A stretch of 16,297 nt of DNA. Origin: Granulosicoccaceae bacterium (GTDB lineage Bacteria > Pseudomonadota > Gammaproteobacteria > DAOVJZ01). A program made the translations under genes and the position numbers. Shown in pieces: positions 8,026 to 15,167 of this stretch. Each line of letters opens with the position of its first letter. Position 1 is the first letter of the stretch. The DNA lies in assembly GCA_030632035.1 (NCBI GenBank), contig DAOVJZ010000009.1:1-16297 (forward strand), given 5' to 3'. A model generated the notes under the pieces. The model saw nothing but the letters and a program-made list of their open reading frames with translations, was not told where the DNA came from and did no database searches.

Positions 8026-8043
8026 CACAATGCAACTATTGTG
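8026..8043. repeat. Inverted repeat between ettA and the motY-like gene
   Basis: CACAAT (8026-8031) and ATTGTG (8038-8043) are perfect 6-base arms around a 6-base loop. They sit in the 45-base gap just ahead of the motY-like gene's ribosome site and 19 bases past the ettA stop. It could be a small hairpin in the ettA-motY transcript or a protein-binding site. It has no following T-run on the - strand, so it is not a convincing terminator. Confidence 0.35.
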
Positions 8044-8061
8044 CCTGATTTTGGGTGTTTA

Positions 8062-9726
8062 TCAGGCCAGCTTCTTGTATTTGATACGATGCGGCTGATC
8101 AGCCTCATCCCCCAGTTTTTCCTTACGCCATGCCTCATAGTCGGCAAAGTTGCCTTCAAACCATTCTACGTGACTGTCACCTTCAAAGGCGAGGATATGG
8201 GTGGCGATACGATCAAGGAACCAGCGATCATGTGATATGACCACGGCACAGCCCGGGAAGTTGAGCAGGGCTTCTTCTAAAGCGCGCAGGGTTTCTACAT
8301 CGAGATCATTGGTGGGCTCATCGAGTAACAACACATTACCGCCACTCTTTAACAACTTGGCCAGATGCACACGATTGCGTTCACCACCAGATAGATCCTT
8401 GATGAATTTTTGTTGATCTGAACCCTTGAAGTTAAAACGTCCAACATAGGCGCGTGATGACACTTCGTAACGGTCAACAGTAATTACTTCCTGACCATCA
8501 GAAATTTCTTCCCATATTGTTTTATTACCATCAAGTGCATCACGCGATTGATCAACGTAGGCGATATCAACACTGTCACCAATTTTGATTTCACCTTTAT
8601 CTGGTTGTTCGTGTCCCATCAACATACGGAACAACGTGGTTTTACCTGCACCGTTAGGCCCGATGATTCCGACAATACCACCGCGTGGCAGATTAAAGTT
8701 CAAACCTTCCACCAGCATCCGATCACCAAAGCCCTTGCTTACGTCTTTGGCTTCAATAACAACATCACCCAGACGTGGGCCGGGTGGAATATAAAGTTCT
8801 TGTGTCTCGTTACGTTTCTGGAATTCTTTGGAAAGCAGTTCATCATAGCGTGCCAGACGTGCCTTGCTCTTGGCGTGACGACCCTTGGCATTACTGCGTA
8901 CCCATTCAAGTTCCTGTTTCATTGCACGCTGACGTGCGGACTCGGTTTTCTCTTCGGTCTTGAGGCGGTTTTCTTTTTGTTCCAGCCATGAAGAATAATT
9001 ACCCTCCCATGGAATACCCTCACCACGGTCGAGTTCGAGAATCCAGCCCGCGACATTATCAAGGAAGTAACGATCATGGGTAATCGCCACGACTGTACCG
9101 GGGAAGTCGTGCAGAAAGCGTTCCAGCCAGGCAACGGATTCAGCATCCAGATGGTTAGTTGGCTCATCCAGCAACAACATATCCGGATCGGATAATAATA
9201 ATTTACATAAGGCTACACGACGGCGTTCACCACCAGATAGCTTGGTAACGTCTGCATCCCACGGCGGCAGGCGCAGGGCATCTGCCGCAACTTCCAGTTT
9301 ATGTTCCATATTATGGCCATCAGATGCCTGAATAATATTCTCAAGCCGGGCTTGCTCAGAGGCGAGCGCATCAAAATCGGCATCGGGTTCCGCGTAAGCA
9401 GCATAAACCGCATCAAGTTTAGCCTGAGCATCACTGGTTTCTTTTAAGCCTTCTTCCACATTACCACGCACATCCTTATCCGGATCGAGTTGCGGTTCCT
9501 GCGGCAGGTAACCAATGTTTATACCCGGTTGTGGCCGCGCTTCACCAATAATGTCGGTATCAATACCGGCCATGATGCGCAACAGTGTGGATTTACCCGA
9601 ACCGTTCAGGCCTAGCACACCAATCTTGGCACCGGGATAAAACGATAAGTAAATGTCTTTGAGGATTTGGCGCTTGGGCGGAACAACCTTGCCAACACCG
9701 TTCATTGTGAATATATATTGAGCCAT
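8062..9726 (-). CDS. ettA: Energy-dependent translational throttle protein EttA (ABC-F ATPase)
   Basis: EttA binds the ribosomal E site and gates entry into elongation according to the ATP/ADP ratio. The 554-residue protein has two ABC domains and no membrane segment. Domain 1 has Walker A GLNGSGKST (39-47), signature LSGGERRR (163-170) and Walker B LLLDEPTNHLD with catalytic Glu188. Domain 2 has GPNGAGKTT (356-364), LSGGERNR (445-452) and LLLDEPTNDLD with Glu470. The same two glutamate positions are known in E. coli EttA (555 residues). The charged insert around 95-140 fits the EttA arm, and about 243-320 is the P-site tRNA-interaction linker, rich in Arg and Lys. The start MAQYIFTM matches the family N terminus. 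No Shine-Dalgarno precedes it; instead TATAAT lies 5 bases upstream. Confidence 0.97.
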   Translation of the reverse strand: MAQYIFTMNGVGKVVPPKRQILKDIYLSFYPGAKIGVLGLNGSGKSTLLRIMAGIDTDIIGEARPQPGINIGYLPQEPQLDPDKDVRGNVEEGLKETSDAQAKLDAVYAAYAEPDADFDALASEQARLENIIQASDGHNMEHKLEVAADALRLPPWDADVTKLSGGERRRVALCKLLLSDPDMLLLDEPTNHLDAESVAWLERFLHDFPGTVVAITHDRYFLDNVAGWILELDRGEGIPWEGNYSSWLEQKENRLKTEEKTESARQRAMKQELEWVRSNAKGRHAKSKARLARYDELLSKEFQKRNETQELYIPPGPRLGDVVIEAKDVSKGFGDRMLVEGLNFNLPRGGIVGIIGPNGAGKTTLFRMLMGHEQPDKGEIKIGDSVDIAYVDQSRDALDGNKTIWEEISDGQEVITVDRYEVSSRAYVGRFNFKGSDQQKFIKDLSGGERNRVHLAKLLKSGGNVLLLDEPTNDLDVETLRALEEALLNFPGCAVVISHDRWFLDRIATHILAFEGDSHVEWFEGNFADYEAWRKEKLGDEADQPHRIKYKKLA

Positions 9727-9731
9727 AGGGC

Positions 9732-9737
9732 ATTATA
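9732..9737 (-). promoter_or_regulatory. Candidate -10 element of ettA, placed for a leaderless or near-leaderless mRNA
   Basis: On the - strand a perfect TATAAT occupies 9737 down to 9732 and the ettA ATG begins at 9726. Transcription would therefore start at or within a base or two of the start codon. No good TTGACA-like -35 is seen 16-18 bases upstream (ATGCAG to GTATGC), and no purine-rich ribosome site exists in between. The hexamer could be fortuitous in this AT-rich 87-base divergent gap. Confidence 0.35.
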
Positions 9738-9813
9738 AGTTTTATTTTCCGTTCTGCATACTTCTACAGGCTTTGCGGTTTTTCACAGCTTGAGGATGGT
9801 GCATACTGGTGAT

Positions 9814-10755
9814 ATGACAAATCCAGTTTGTGTCTATCTCGGTGATGAACAGGGGCATTATGCCTTTGGTAATGCACATCCCTTTGGTCCACAACGCTAC
9901 CCTGCCTTTAAACAGGAATTTGATCGTAGAAACTTTATTGAGCAAGTGCAGGTTTGTATTCCTGTTCTGGCGACACAGGAAGCGATTGAACGTTTTCATA
10001 CTGCTGATTACATTACGCAGGTAAAACAACAATCGACTACCGGGGAGGGTTTTCTGGATTACGGCGATACACCGGCCTTCAAAGGTGTATATGAAGCGGC
10101 CAGTTATGTTGTGGGTAGTGTGCTGGATGGCATTAAAAAGATCATGTCACAACAATGCAGGCGTGCGTTTGTACCGATTGCCGGTTTGCATCATGCGCGT
10201 CGTGATCGCGCTGGTGGTTTTTGTGTGTTTAACGATTGCGGTATTGCGATTGAAACCCTGCGTTCACAATACGGCATAAAAAAGATCGCTTACGTTGATA
10301 TCGATGCCCATCATGGTGATGGTGTGTTCTATTCATTTGAAGAAGATCCGGATCTGGTGTTTGTCGATTTGCATGAAGACGGGAATTATCTTTATCCGGG
10401 CACAGGTGATGTTACTGAAACCGGTAAGGGTAAGGCCAAAGGTACCAAGCTGAATATCCCGATGCCGCCAGGTGCCGATGATAATTCTTTCATGAAAGTC
10501 TGGCCGCAGGTAGAAAAATTTATTCGCAACGGCCAGCCCGAATTTATTCTGTTGCAATGTGGGGTTGACAGCATCGTAGGTGATCCCATCACTCATATGC
10601 GGTATTCACCCAAGGCCCATGCACATGCGGCAGAGCGTTTATGTGTATTGGCTGATGAGCTCTGCACAGGCCGCCTGCTTGTGATGGGGGGTGGGGGCTA
10701 CAATCTGGATAACATCGCGCAGGGATGGAATGCGGTAGTGGAATCCTTAATATGA
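9814..10755 (+). CDS. Histone deacetylase family (AcuC-like) zinc deacetylase
   Basis: This is an arginase/deacetylase-fold amidohydrolase. From the ATG at 9814 (313 residues) I see NAHPFGPQR (20-28), the catalytic His pair in GLHHARRDRAGGFCVFND (His126, His127), zinc ligands Asp164 and His166 in DIDAHHGDG, the third ligand Asp252 in CGVDSIVGDP, and the transition-state Tyr296 in GGGGYN, so it should be active. It is closest in feel to AcuC, which in Bacillus deacetylates acetyl-CoA synthetase; polyamine or other acetyl-lysine substrates are also possible. No acs gene is present. The start is uncertain: GAGG at 9792-9795 suits GTG 9799 by spacing (3 bases), ATG 9796 is too close to it, and ATG 9814 gives the family-like N terminus. 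Its TGA overlaps the ATG of the Mut7-C gene. Confidence 0.9.
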   Translation: MTNPVCVYLGDEQGHYAFGNAHPFGPQRYPAFKQEFDRRNFIEQVQVCIPVLATQEAIERFHTADYITQVKQQSTTGEGFLDYGDTPAFKGVYEAASYVVGSVLDGIKKIMSQQCRRAFVPIAGLHHARRDRAGGFCVFNDCGIAIETLRSQYGIKKIAYVDIDAHHGDGVFYSFEEDPDLVFVDLHEDGNYLYPGTGDVTETGKGKAKGTKLNIPMPPGADDNSFMKVWPQVEKFIRNGQPEFILLQCGVDSIVGDPITHMRYSPKAHAHAAERLCVLADELCTGRLLVMGGGGYNLDNIAQGWNAVVESLI

Positions 10756-11213
10756 AATTTTTGTGTGATGCCATGTTGATTCGGCTGGGGCGATGGTTAC
10801 GTGCAGCTGGTTATGATACTGCGATTGCTACCAACAAGCATTCGGATCGTGAGCTTGTGCAACGTGCTCTTGATGAAAACCGCACCATGTTGACCCGGGA
10901 TCGCAAGATGATGGAAATCCGGCATGCCGGTGAATGCGTTTGTTTATTGCAGGGAAACTCACTGAACGAATGTGTAGCAGAATTGGCAACCCTATTTGAT
11001 ATCAACTGGTTGAAAAAACCGTTTTCGCGTTGTCTTGAATGTAATACTGAACTGATATCTGCTACTCAGGAACAAATAGATTTAATACCGCCAACTTCCC
11101 GCGCATTGATTCATGAGGCGCGGTTTTGTCCTTGCTGTAAGAAAGTATTGTGGGAAGGCAGCCATATCAAGCGTATGCGTAACACCTTGCAGCAGTGGCA
11201 GATGGACAGATAA
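10752..11213 (+). CDS. Mut7-C (PIN-like) RNase-domain protein with zinc ribbon
   Basis: The 153-residue product matches the Mut7-C domain first noted at the C terminus of the nematode MUT-7 exonuclease. The first part (FLCDAMLIRLGRWLRAAGYD, residues 3-22, then TRDRKMM near 48-54) is a PIN-like fold. Candidate metal-binding acids are Asp6, Glu34 and Asp50. The second part is a zinc ribbon with Cys94-x2-Cys97 and Cys126-x2-Cys129. Nuclease activity is predicted for the family, but I know of no defined substrate for the bacterial stand-alone form. The start is the ATG at 10752: the canonical MKFLCDAM begins there, and it overlaps the deacetylase stop as ATGA, a sign of translational coupling. 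The gene is last in this two-gene unit and is followed by a 246-base gap. Confidence 0.88.
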   Translation: MKFLCDAMLIRLGRWLRAAGYDTAIATNKHSDRELVQRALDENRTMLTRDRKMMEIRHAGECVCLLQGNSLNECVAELATLFDINWLKKPFSRCLECNTELISATQEQIDLIPPTSRALIHEARFCPCCKKVLWEGSHIKRMRNTLQQWQMDR

Positions 11214-11292
11214 CATCGACGGAATAATTTATTAATTAATATTTTTCTGTGCACCCAATGTACGGGCATAAACCCTCTGTGGTTCAACGCCT

Positions 11293-11351
11293 TTGGGTTT
11301 CAGACCCGATAAAAATCAACCTCTTGCATGCATCCGGGGCCCAGATCGGGT
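11293..11351 (+). promoter_or_regulatory. Two mutually exclusive stems upstream of glyA
   Basis: Two pairings compete for the same bases. A local hairpin pairs TTGGGT (11293-11298) with ACCCGA (11304-11309), one pair being a wobble. A longer-range pairing joins ACCCGAT (11304-11310) to ATCGGGT (11345-11351) perfectly across 34 bases. If this DNA is transcribed into the glyA leader, the two forms could switch. If transcription starts farther down, the arms are instead a spaced DNA inverted repeat upstream of the promoter. The rest of the 11214-11459 gap shows an AT-rich stretch (11225-11246) and no gene or tRNA. Confidence 0.3.
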
Positions 11352-11384
11352 ATCCTATGCGGCTCTTCCGTTCCACTTGGAGCG

Positions 11385-11402
11385 GGTCAAAACGACCTTT
11401 TT
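11385..11402 (+). terminator. Weak terminator-like hairpin with T-run ahead of glyA
   Basis: GGTC (11385-11388) pairs with GACC (11394-11397) around AAAAC, followed by five T (11398-11402). Four base pairs (five with a wobble) are few for an efficient intrinsic terminator. It may be the tail end of the upstream unit, an attenuator, or chance. Confidence 0.25.
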
Positions 11403-11420
11403 AACTTATTGATATATAAC
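11392..11420 (+). promoter_or_regulatory. Candidate glyA promoter
   Basis: TATAAC (11415-11420) matches the sigma-70 -10 consensus at five of six bases. Seventeen bases upstream is ACGACC (11392-11397), which matches TTGACA at only three. Transcription would begin near 11427 with a leader of about 33 bases. A second possibility is TATCCT at 11351-11356, with TTGCAT at 11324-11329 spaced too far (21 bases). I see no PurR-like palindrome here. Confidence 0.3.
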
Positions 11421-11448
11421 GATTTCCTTTTGTAGAAGCGGAGGGAAA

Positions 11449-11454
11449 AGAGGG
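11449..11454 (+). promoter_or_regulatory. Ribosome binding site of glyA
   Basis: AGAGGG is 5 bases from the ATG at 11460, with a second purine block GGAGGG at 11440-11445. This is the strongest ribosome site in the window and fits a highly expressed enzyme. Confidence 0.75.
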
Positions 11455-11459
11455 CCACA

Positions 11460-12713
11460 ATGTTTTCAAAAGACATGACTATCGCCGGTTACGACGACGA
11501 ACTTGCCAAAGCTATCCAGGATGAATGTACCCGCCAGGAGGAGCATATCGAGCTGATTGCTTCCGAGAACTATACCAGTCCACGGGTGATGGAAGCGCAG
11601 GGTAGCCAGTTGACCAATAAGTATGCCGAAGGTTATCCGGGTAAGCGTTATTACGGTGGTTGTGAATATGTCGATATTGCCGAGCAACTCGCCATCGATC
11701 GTGCCAAGCAATTGTTTGATGCCGATTATGCCAACGTACAGCCGCATTCCGGTTCACAGGCGAATGCGGCCGTGTATATGGCCTTGTTGCAACCGGGTGA
11801 TCACATACTGGGTATGAGTCTCGCACATGGTGGACATTTGACCCACGGTTCCAAGGTGAACTTCTCGGGCAAGATTTATAACGCGGTACAGTATGGTCTA
11901 AATGAACAGACCGGTGAGATCGATTACAATCAGGTTGAAGCGCTGGCGAAAGAACATAAACCTAAAATGATCGTGGCCGGTTTCTCTGCTTACTCACGTG
12001 TTGTCGATTGGCAGCGTTTCCGTGATATCGCAGACAGCGTTGGTGCGTTTCTATTCGTTGACATGGCACACGTTGCCGGTTTGATTGCAGTAGGCATTTA
12101 TCCAAGTCCTGTGAAGATTGCTGATGTTACAACGACCACGACACACAAGACTCTGCGTGGTCCGCGTGGTGGTTTGATTTTGGCGAAGTCCAATACCGAG
12201 ATTGAAAAGAAACTCAACTCACTCGTATTCCCCGGTATTCAGGGTGGCCCATTAATGCATGTGATCGCGGCCAAGGCAGTGGCATTTAAAGAAGCATTGG
12301 AGCCTGATTTCAAAACCTATCAACAACAAGTACTGAATAATGCCCGTGCCATGGCCGATGTGTTTTTAAAACGTGGTTATAACGTGGTATCAGGTGGTAC
12401 AGATGATCACCTGTTCCTTGTTGACCTGATCAACAAAGGTATTACCGGTAAGGCGGCCGATGCGGCATTAGGTAATGCTAACATTACCGTGAACAAAAAC
12501 TCGGTACCAAATGATCCGCAGTCACCATTTGTGACCAGTGGTATTCGTGTTGGTACACCGGCAGTGACCACACGCGGCTTCAAGGAATCTGAAGTGACTG
12601 ATTTGGCCAACTGGATGTGTGATGTGATGGACAACGTTGAAGACACCGCTACGATTGAAAGAGTTAAGGGACAGGTGCTGGAAGTTTGTAAGCGTTTTCC
12701 GGTTTATGGTTAA
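11460..12713 (+). CDS. glyA: Serine hydroxymethyltransferase
   Basis: GlyA is a PLP enzyme that interconverts serine plus tetrahydrofolate and glycine plus methylene-tetrahydrofolate, the main source of one-carbon units for purines, thymidylate and methionine. The 417-residue sequence is full length (E. coli also 417). The PLP lysine is Lys230 in VTTTTTHKTLRGPRGG. Other family stretches are HIELIASENYTSPRVMEAQGS, NKYAEGYPGKRYYGGCEYVD, NVQPHSGSQANAAVY, FVDMAHVAGLIA, VFPGIQGGPLMHVIAAKAVA and SGIRVGTPAVTTRGF. It sits directly before nrdR and the riboflavin genes, an arrangement common in gammaproteobacteria, but the 151-base gap with a long palindrome suggests the downstream genes may have their own promoter. 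Confidence 0.98.
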   Translation: MFSKDMTIAGYDDELAKAIQDECTRQEEHIELIASENYTSPRVMEAQGSQLTNKYAEGYPGKRYYGGCEYVDIAEQLAIDRAKQLFDADYANVQPHSGSQANAAVYMALLQPGDHILGMSLAHGGHLTHGSKVNFSGKIYNAVQYGLNEQTGEIDYNQVEALAKEHKPKMIVAGFSAYSRVVDWQRFRDIADSVGAFLFVDMAHVAGLIAVGIYPSPVKIADVTTTTTHKTLRGPRGGLILAKSNTEIEKKLNSLVFPGIQGGPLMHVIAAKAVAFKEALEPDFKTYQQQVLNNARAMADVFLKRGYNVVSGGTDDHLFLVDLINKGITGKAADAALGNANITVNKNSVPNDPQSPFVTSGIRVGTPAVTTRGFKESEVTDLANWMCDVMDNVEDTATIERVKGQVLEVCKRFPVYG

Positions 12714-12734
12714 GTAAGCCCCTAAAGCAGCGCT

Positions 12735-12810
12735 GGCTATGTTGGAAAGAAACTCAAAATGCTCATTTACTACATGTAAACTCCGCTTTTTCGTTTCTTC
12801 CCGCCTTGCC
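12735..12810. repeat. Long imperfect palindrome (possible dispersed intergenic repeat) between glyA and nrdR
   Basis: The element is symmetrical about position 12773. TTTAC (12766-12770) and GTAAA (12776-12780) flank a 5-base loop. AAAA/TTTT and GC/GC pairs continue outward around an internal mismatch. GGAAAGAAAC (12744-12753) pairs with GTTTCTTCC (12793-12801) with one bulged base, and GGC (12735) pairs with GCC (ending 12810) at the outside. The core, ATGCTCATTTAC and GTAAACTCCGC, looks familiar to me as a dispersed intergenic palindrome in gammaproteobacteria; that is memory, not a search. It could also act as a transcription-ending or mRNA-stabilising hairpin after glyA. Confidence 0.55.
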
Positions 12811-12839
12811 ATCATCTGTTTTATGAACTTACTCAGATT

Positions 12840-12851
12840 GAATAATTATTC
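12840..12851. repeat. Perfect 12-base palindrome ahead of nrdR
   Basis: GAATAATTATTC is its own reverse complement and ends 13 bases before the nrdR ATG, touching the ribosome site. It is AT-rich and does not resemble the NrdR box I know, so it may be chance or part of a -10 region. Confidence 0.25.
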
Positions 12852-12864
12852 TGGAGCATGAATC

Positions 12865-13395
12865 ATGCGTTGTCCGTTTTGTAGCGAACAGGATACCAAG
12901 GTCATTGATTCACGCCTTTCCAATGAAGGCGATGCCGTACGTCGTCGTCGTGAGTGTAATAGTTGTAGTGAACGTTTCACTACATTTGAAATTGCCGAGT
13001 TGATCATGCCCCGCATTGTTAAAGGTAACGGTGCACGCGAACCCTTTGATGAAGACAAATTAAAAGGCGGTATGCAACGTGCGCTGGAAAAACGTCCGGT
13101 CAGTGTTGAGAGTGTCGAGTCTGCGGTTAATAGTATAAAGCATGAGCTGCAAAACCGGGGTGATCGCGAGGTCGCCAGTCGTGAAATTGGTGGACTGGTA
13201 ATGGAAGAACTGCGCAAGCTGGATGAAGTCGCATTTGTGCGTTTTGCCTCTGTATATCGTGATTTTCAGGATGTCAGTGAGTTTCGTGAAGAGATCGAGC
13301 GACTCCAAAATGCGTTACCACCTGATGTAAAAGAGAAACAGTTGTCGTTTCTTGATCAGGATAAAAACCTGTCGAATAAAAAGCGTTCAAAATGA
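12865..13395 (+). CDS. nrdR: Transcriptional repressor NrdR of ribonucleotide reductase genes
   Basis: NrdR senses ATP/dATP and represses ribonucleotide reductase operons by binding paired NrdR boxes. The zinc ribbon is complete: Cys3, Cys6, Cys31, Cys34, with the basic stretch VRRRREC in between for DNA contact. The ATP-cone follows (about 49-139), with MPRIVKGNGAREPFDEDKLKGGMQRAL and the family ending VAFVRFASVYRDFQDVSEF. At 176 residues it is longer than E. coli NrdR (149): after IERLQ a hydrophilic, Lys-rich tail of about 28 residues is added. The start is the ATG at 12865, with GGAG at 12853-12856; another ATG at 12858 is out of frame. The stop overlaps ribD as ATGA, so the two are likely coupled. 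Confidence 0.97.
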   Translation: MRCPFCSEQDTKVIDSRLSNEGDAVRRRRECNSCSERFTTFEIAELIMPRIVKGNGAREPFDEDKLKGGMQRALEKRPVSVESVESAVNSIKHELQNRGDREVASREIGGLVMEELRKLDEVAFVRFASVYRDFQDVSEFREEIERLQNALPPDVKEKQLSFLDQDKNLSNKKRSK

Positions 13396-14501
13396 GCAAT
13401 TCACAAGATTATGTTTACATGGCGCGCGCCATACAGCTGGCAAAGCGCGGCCATTACACCACGCATCCCAATCCGCGTGTTGGTTGTGTGATTGTGCATG
13501 ATGGTGAGATTGTTGGCGAAGGTTTTCATGTGCGTGCCGGTGAAGGGCATGCAGAAGTCAATGCACTGGCACAAGCAGGTGATAAGGTCAAAGGTGCGGA
13601 TGTATATGTCACACTGGAACCGTGTTCACATCACGGACATACACCGCCGTGTTCGCAGGCATTGATTGATGCCGGTGTTAAGCGTGTTGTGTCTGCGATG
13701 GAAGATCCCAATCCGCAAGTAGCGGGTAATGGAACGAAAATGTTAAATGATGCCGGCATTGAAACCGAAACCGGTGTGATGCAGGCCGAAGCTGAAGCAT
13801 TGAATCCAGGCTATTTAAAGCGTATGCGTACGGGTAAACCGTTTGTGCGTACTAAAATAGCCATGAGTCTGGATGGACGTACTGCAATGGCCAGCGGTGA
13901 AAGCAAGTGGATTACGTCGGTTGATGCACGGCTGGATGTGCAACGCTTGCGTGCCTCATCGGATGCTATTTTGACAGGTATCGACACAGTACTGGCAGAT
14001 GATCCCTCGTTGAATGTACGACTGGATGATTTACCGGAAGATGTCCCTTCAGATGTGCCACAACCCTTGAGGGTGATCATGGATTCGCATTTGCGTATGT
14101 CAGATAATGCAAAGATGTTGTCACTGGATGGCAAGACAATGGTGTTTACTACCTCGGGTGATAAAAAACTGGCTGAAAAACTTGAGAGCAAGGGTGCCGG
14201 TGTCGTTAAAGTGCAAAAGGATAACGGTCATGTGGATTTAGCAGTCGTACTGGAACAACTGGCACAACAGGAAATTAATGAAGTATTGATTGAGGCCGGT
14301 AGTATTTTAAACGGTGCCTTGTTACAGGCTGGTTTGATTGATGAATTGATTATTTATGTTGCACCTAAACTCATGGGTGATAATGCGAAGGGGTTGTTCC
14401 ATTTACCCGCATTGGAAAAAATGAGTCAGGCAATAGATTTGAATATTACTGATATACGTTCAGTTGGTAAAGATTTCAGAATTACAGCGAGTGTTGGTTA
14501 A
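13392..14501 (+). CDS. ribD: Bifunctional riboflavin biosynthesis deaminase/reductase RibD
   Basis: RibD deaminates the pyrimidine made from GTP and then reduces its ribosyl side chain, steps two and three of riboflavin synthesis. The N-terminal deaminase domain (about 1-145) has the zinc site His53-Ala-Glu55 (HAEVNAL) and PCSHHGHTPPCSQAL with Cys78 and Cys87. The C-terminal reductase domain (about 146-369) begins VRTKIAMSLDGRTAMASGESKWITS, with SDAILTGIDTVLADDPSLNVR and, near the end, NEVLIEAGSILNGALLQAGLIDELIIYVAPKLMG. The length of 369 equals the usual E. coli length (367) within two residues. The ATG overlaps the nrdR stop by four bases, and ribE follows after 6 bases. Confidence 0.97.
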   Translation: MSNSQDYVYMARAIQLAKRGHYTTHPNPRVGCVIVHDGEIVGEGFHVRAGEGHAEVNALAQAGDKVKGADVYVTLEPCSHHGHTPPCSQALIDAGVKRVVSAMEDPNPQVAGNGTKMLNDAGIETETGVMQAEAEALNPGYLKRMRTGKPFVRTKIAMSLDGRTAMASGESKWITSVDARLDVQRLRASSDAILTGIDTVLADDPSLNVRLDDLPEDVPSDVPQPLRVIMDSHLRMSDNAKMLSLDGKTMVFTTSGDKKLAEKLESKGAGVVKVQKDNGHVDLAVVLEQLAQQEINEVLIEAGSILNGALLQAGLIDELIIYVAPKLMGDNAKGLFHLPALEKMSQAIDLNITDIRSVGKDFRITASVG

Positions 14502-14507
14502 TTAAAC

Positions 14508-15167
14508 ATGTTTACAGGCATCATTGAATCTATTGGCATCATTGAATCACTGGAAAGAAAGGGTGATGATTTGTCATTGCAGATCAATACCGGTCAGCTG
14601 GATCTGGCCGATGTGCAACTCGGTGACAGTATTGCCGTAAACGGTGTGTGCCTGACCGCAGTGGCTTTACCCGGTAATGGTTTTCGTGCCGATGTTTCCG
14701 GTGAGACTTTATCATTGACGAGTCTTGGTGATCTGAAAGAAGGCGGTCATGTTAATCTTGAAAAGGCATTGACACCAACAACTCGTTTGGGTGGTCATCT
14801 GGTCAGTGGTCATGTTGATGGACTGGGTGAAGTGGTACGTCGCTGGGATGAAGGTAAATCAGTACGCTTTATAATAAAGGCACCAAATGAACTGGCAAAA
14901 TATATCGCATTCAAGGGTTCGATTACGATTGACGGGACAAGCCTTACAGTAAATAAGGTGAATGGTGCGGAGTTTGAGCTTAATATAGTCCCTCATACCT
15001 TGCAGGAAACCATCATGGGTGAGTATCAGGCAGGGCGTAAGGTGAATCTGGAAGTGGATTTAATTGCACGTTATCTTGAACGTTTGATACTGGGTGACAA
15101 GGCCGCTGATCCGAATGCATCCGGAATAACGGAACAGTTATTGGCAGAACATGGTTTTTTAAAGTAG
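14508..15167 (+). CDS. ribE: Riboflavin synthase, alpha chain
   Basis: This enzyme dismutates two molecules of 6,7-dimethyl-8-ribityllumazine to riboflavin and the pyrimidine precursor; it works as a trimer. It is named ribC in E. coli and ribE in many other bacteria. The 219 residues form two lumazine-binding repeats. The first starts with MFTGIIESIG and contains GDSIAVNGVCLTAV (39-52, Cys48) and VNLEKALTPTTRLGGHLVSGHVDG. The second has KGSITIDGTSLTVNKV (136-151) and LQETIMGEYQAGRKVNLEVDLIARYLERL. The length is normal. It lies 6 bases after ribD and 7 bases before the ribB gene, tightly within the operon. Confidence 0.97.
   Translation: MFTGIIESIGIIESLERKGDDLSLQINTGQLDLADVQLGDSIAVNGVCLTAVALPGNGFRADVSGETLSLTSLGDLKEGGHVNLEKALTPTTRLGGHLVSGHVDGLGEVVRRWDEGKSVRFIIKAPNELAKYIAFKGSITIDGTSLTVNKVNGAEFELNIVPHTLQETIMGEYQAGRKVNLEVDLIARYLERLILGDKAADPNASGITEQLLAEHGFLK

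Noticed and set aside
8017..8028. GTG start at 8028 for the motY-like gene
   Set aside because: It would put WGT in front of a normal signal peptide and place the start inside the small hairpin; the ATG at 8016 is preferred.
8548..8991. 147-codon open frame on the + strand
   Set aside because: It lies wholly antisense to the well-conserved ettA and shows no recognisable family; it is a shadow frame.
10725..10751. Longer start for the Mut7-C gene
   Set aside because: The nine extra residues lie inside the deacetylase gene and precede the canonical MKFLCDAM; the ATG at 10752 with the ATGA overlap is the better start.
11250..11320. tRNA- or riboswitch-like fragment (GGTTCAA) upstream of glyA
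   Set aside because: No cloverleaf can be drawn around it, and there is no glycine or THF riboswitch core that I recognise.
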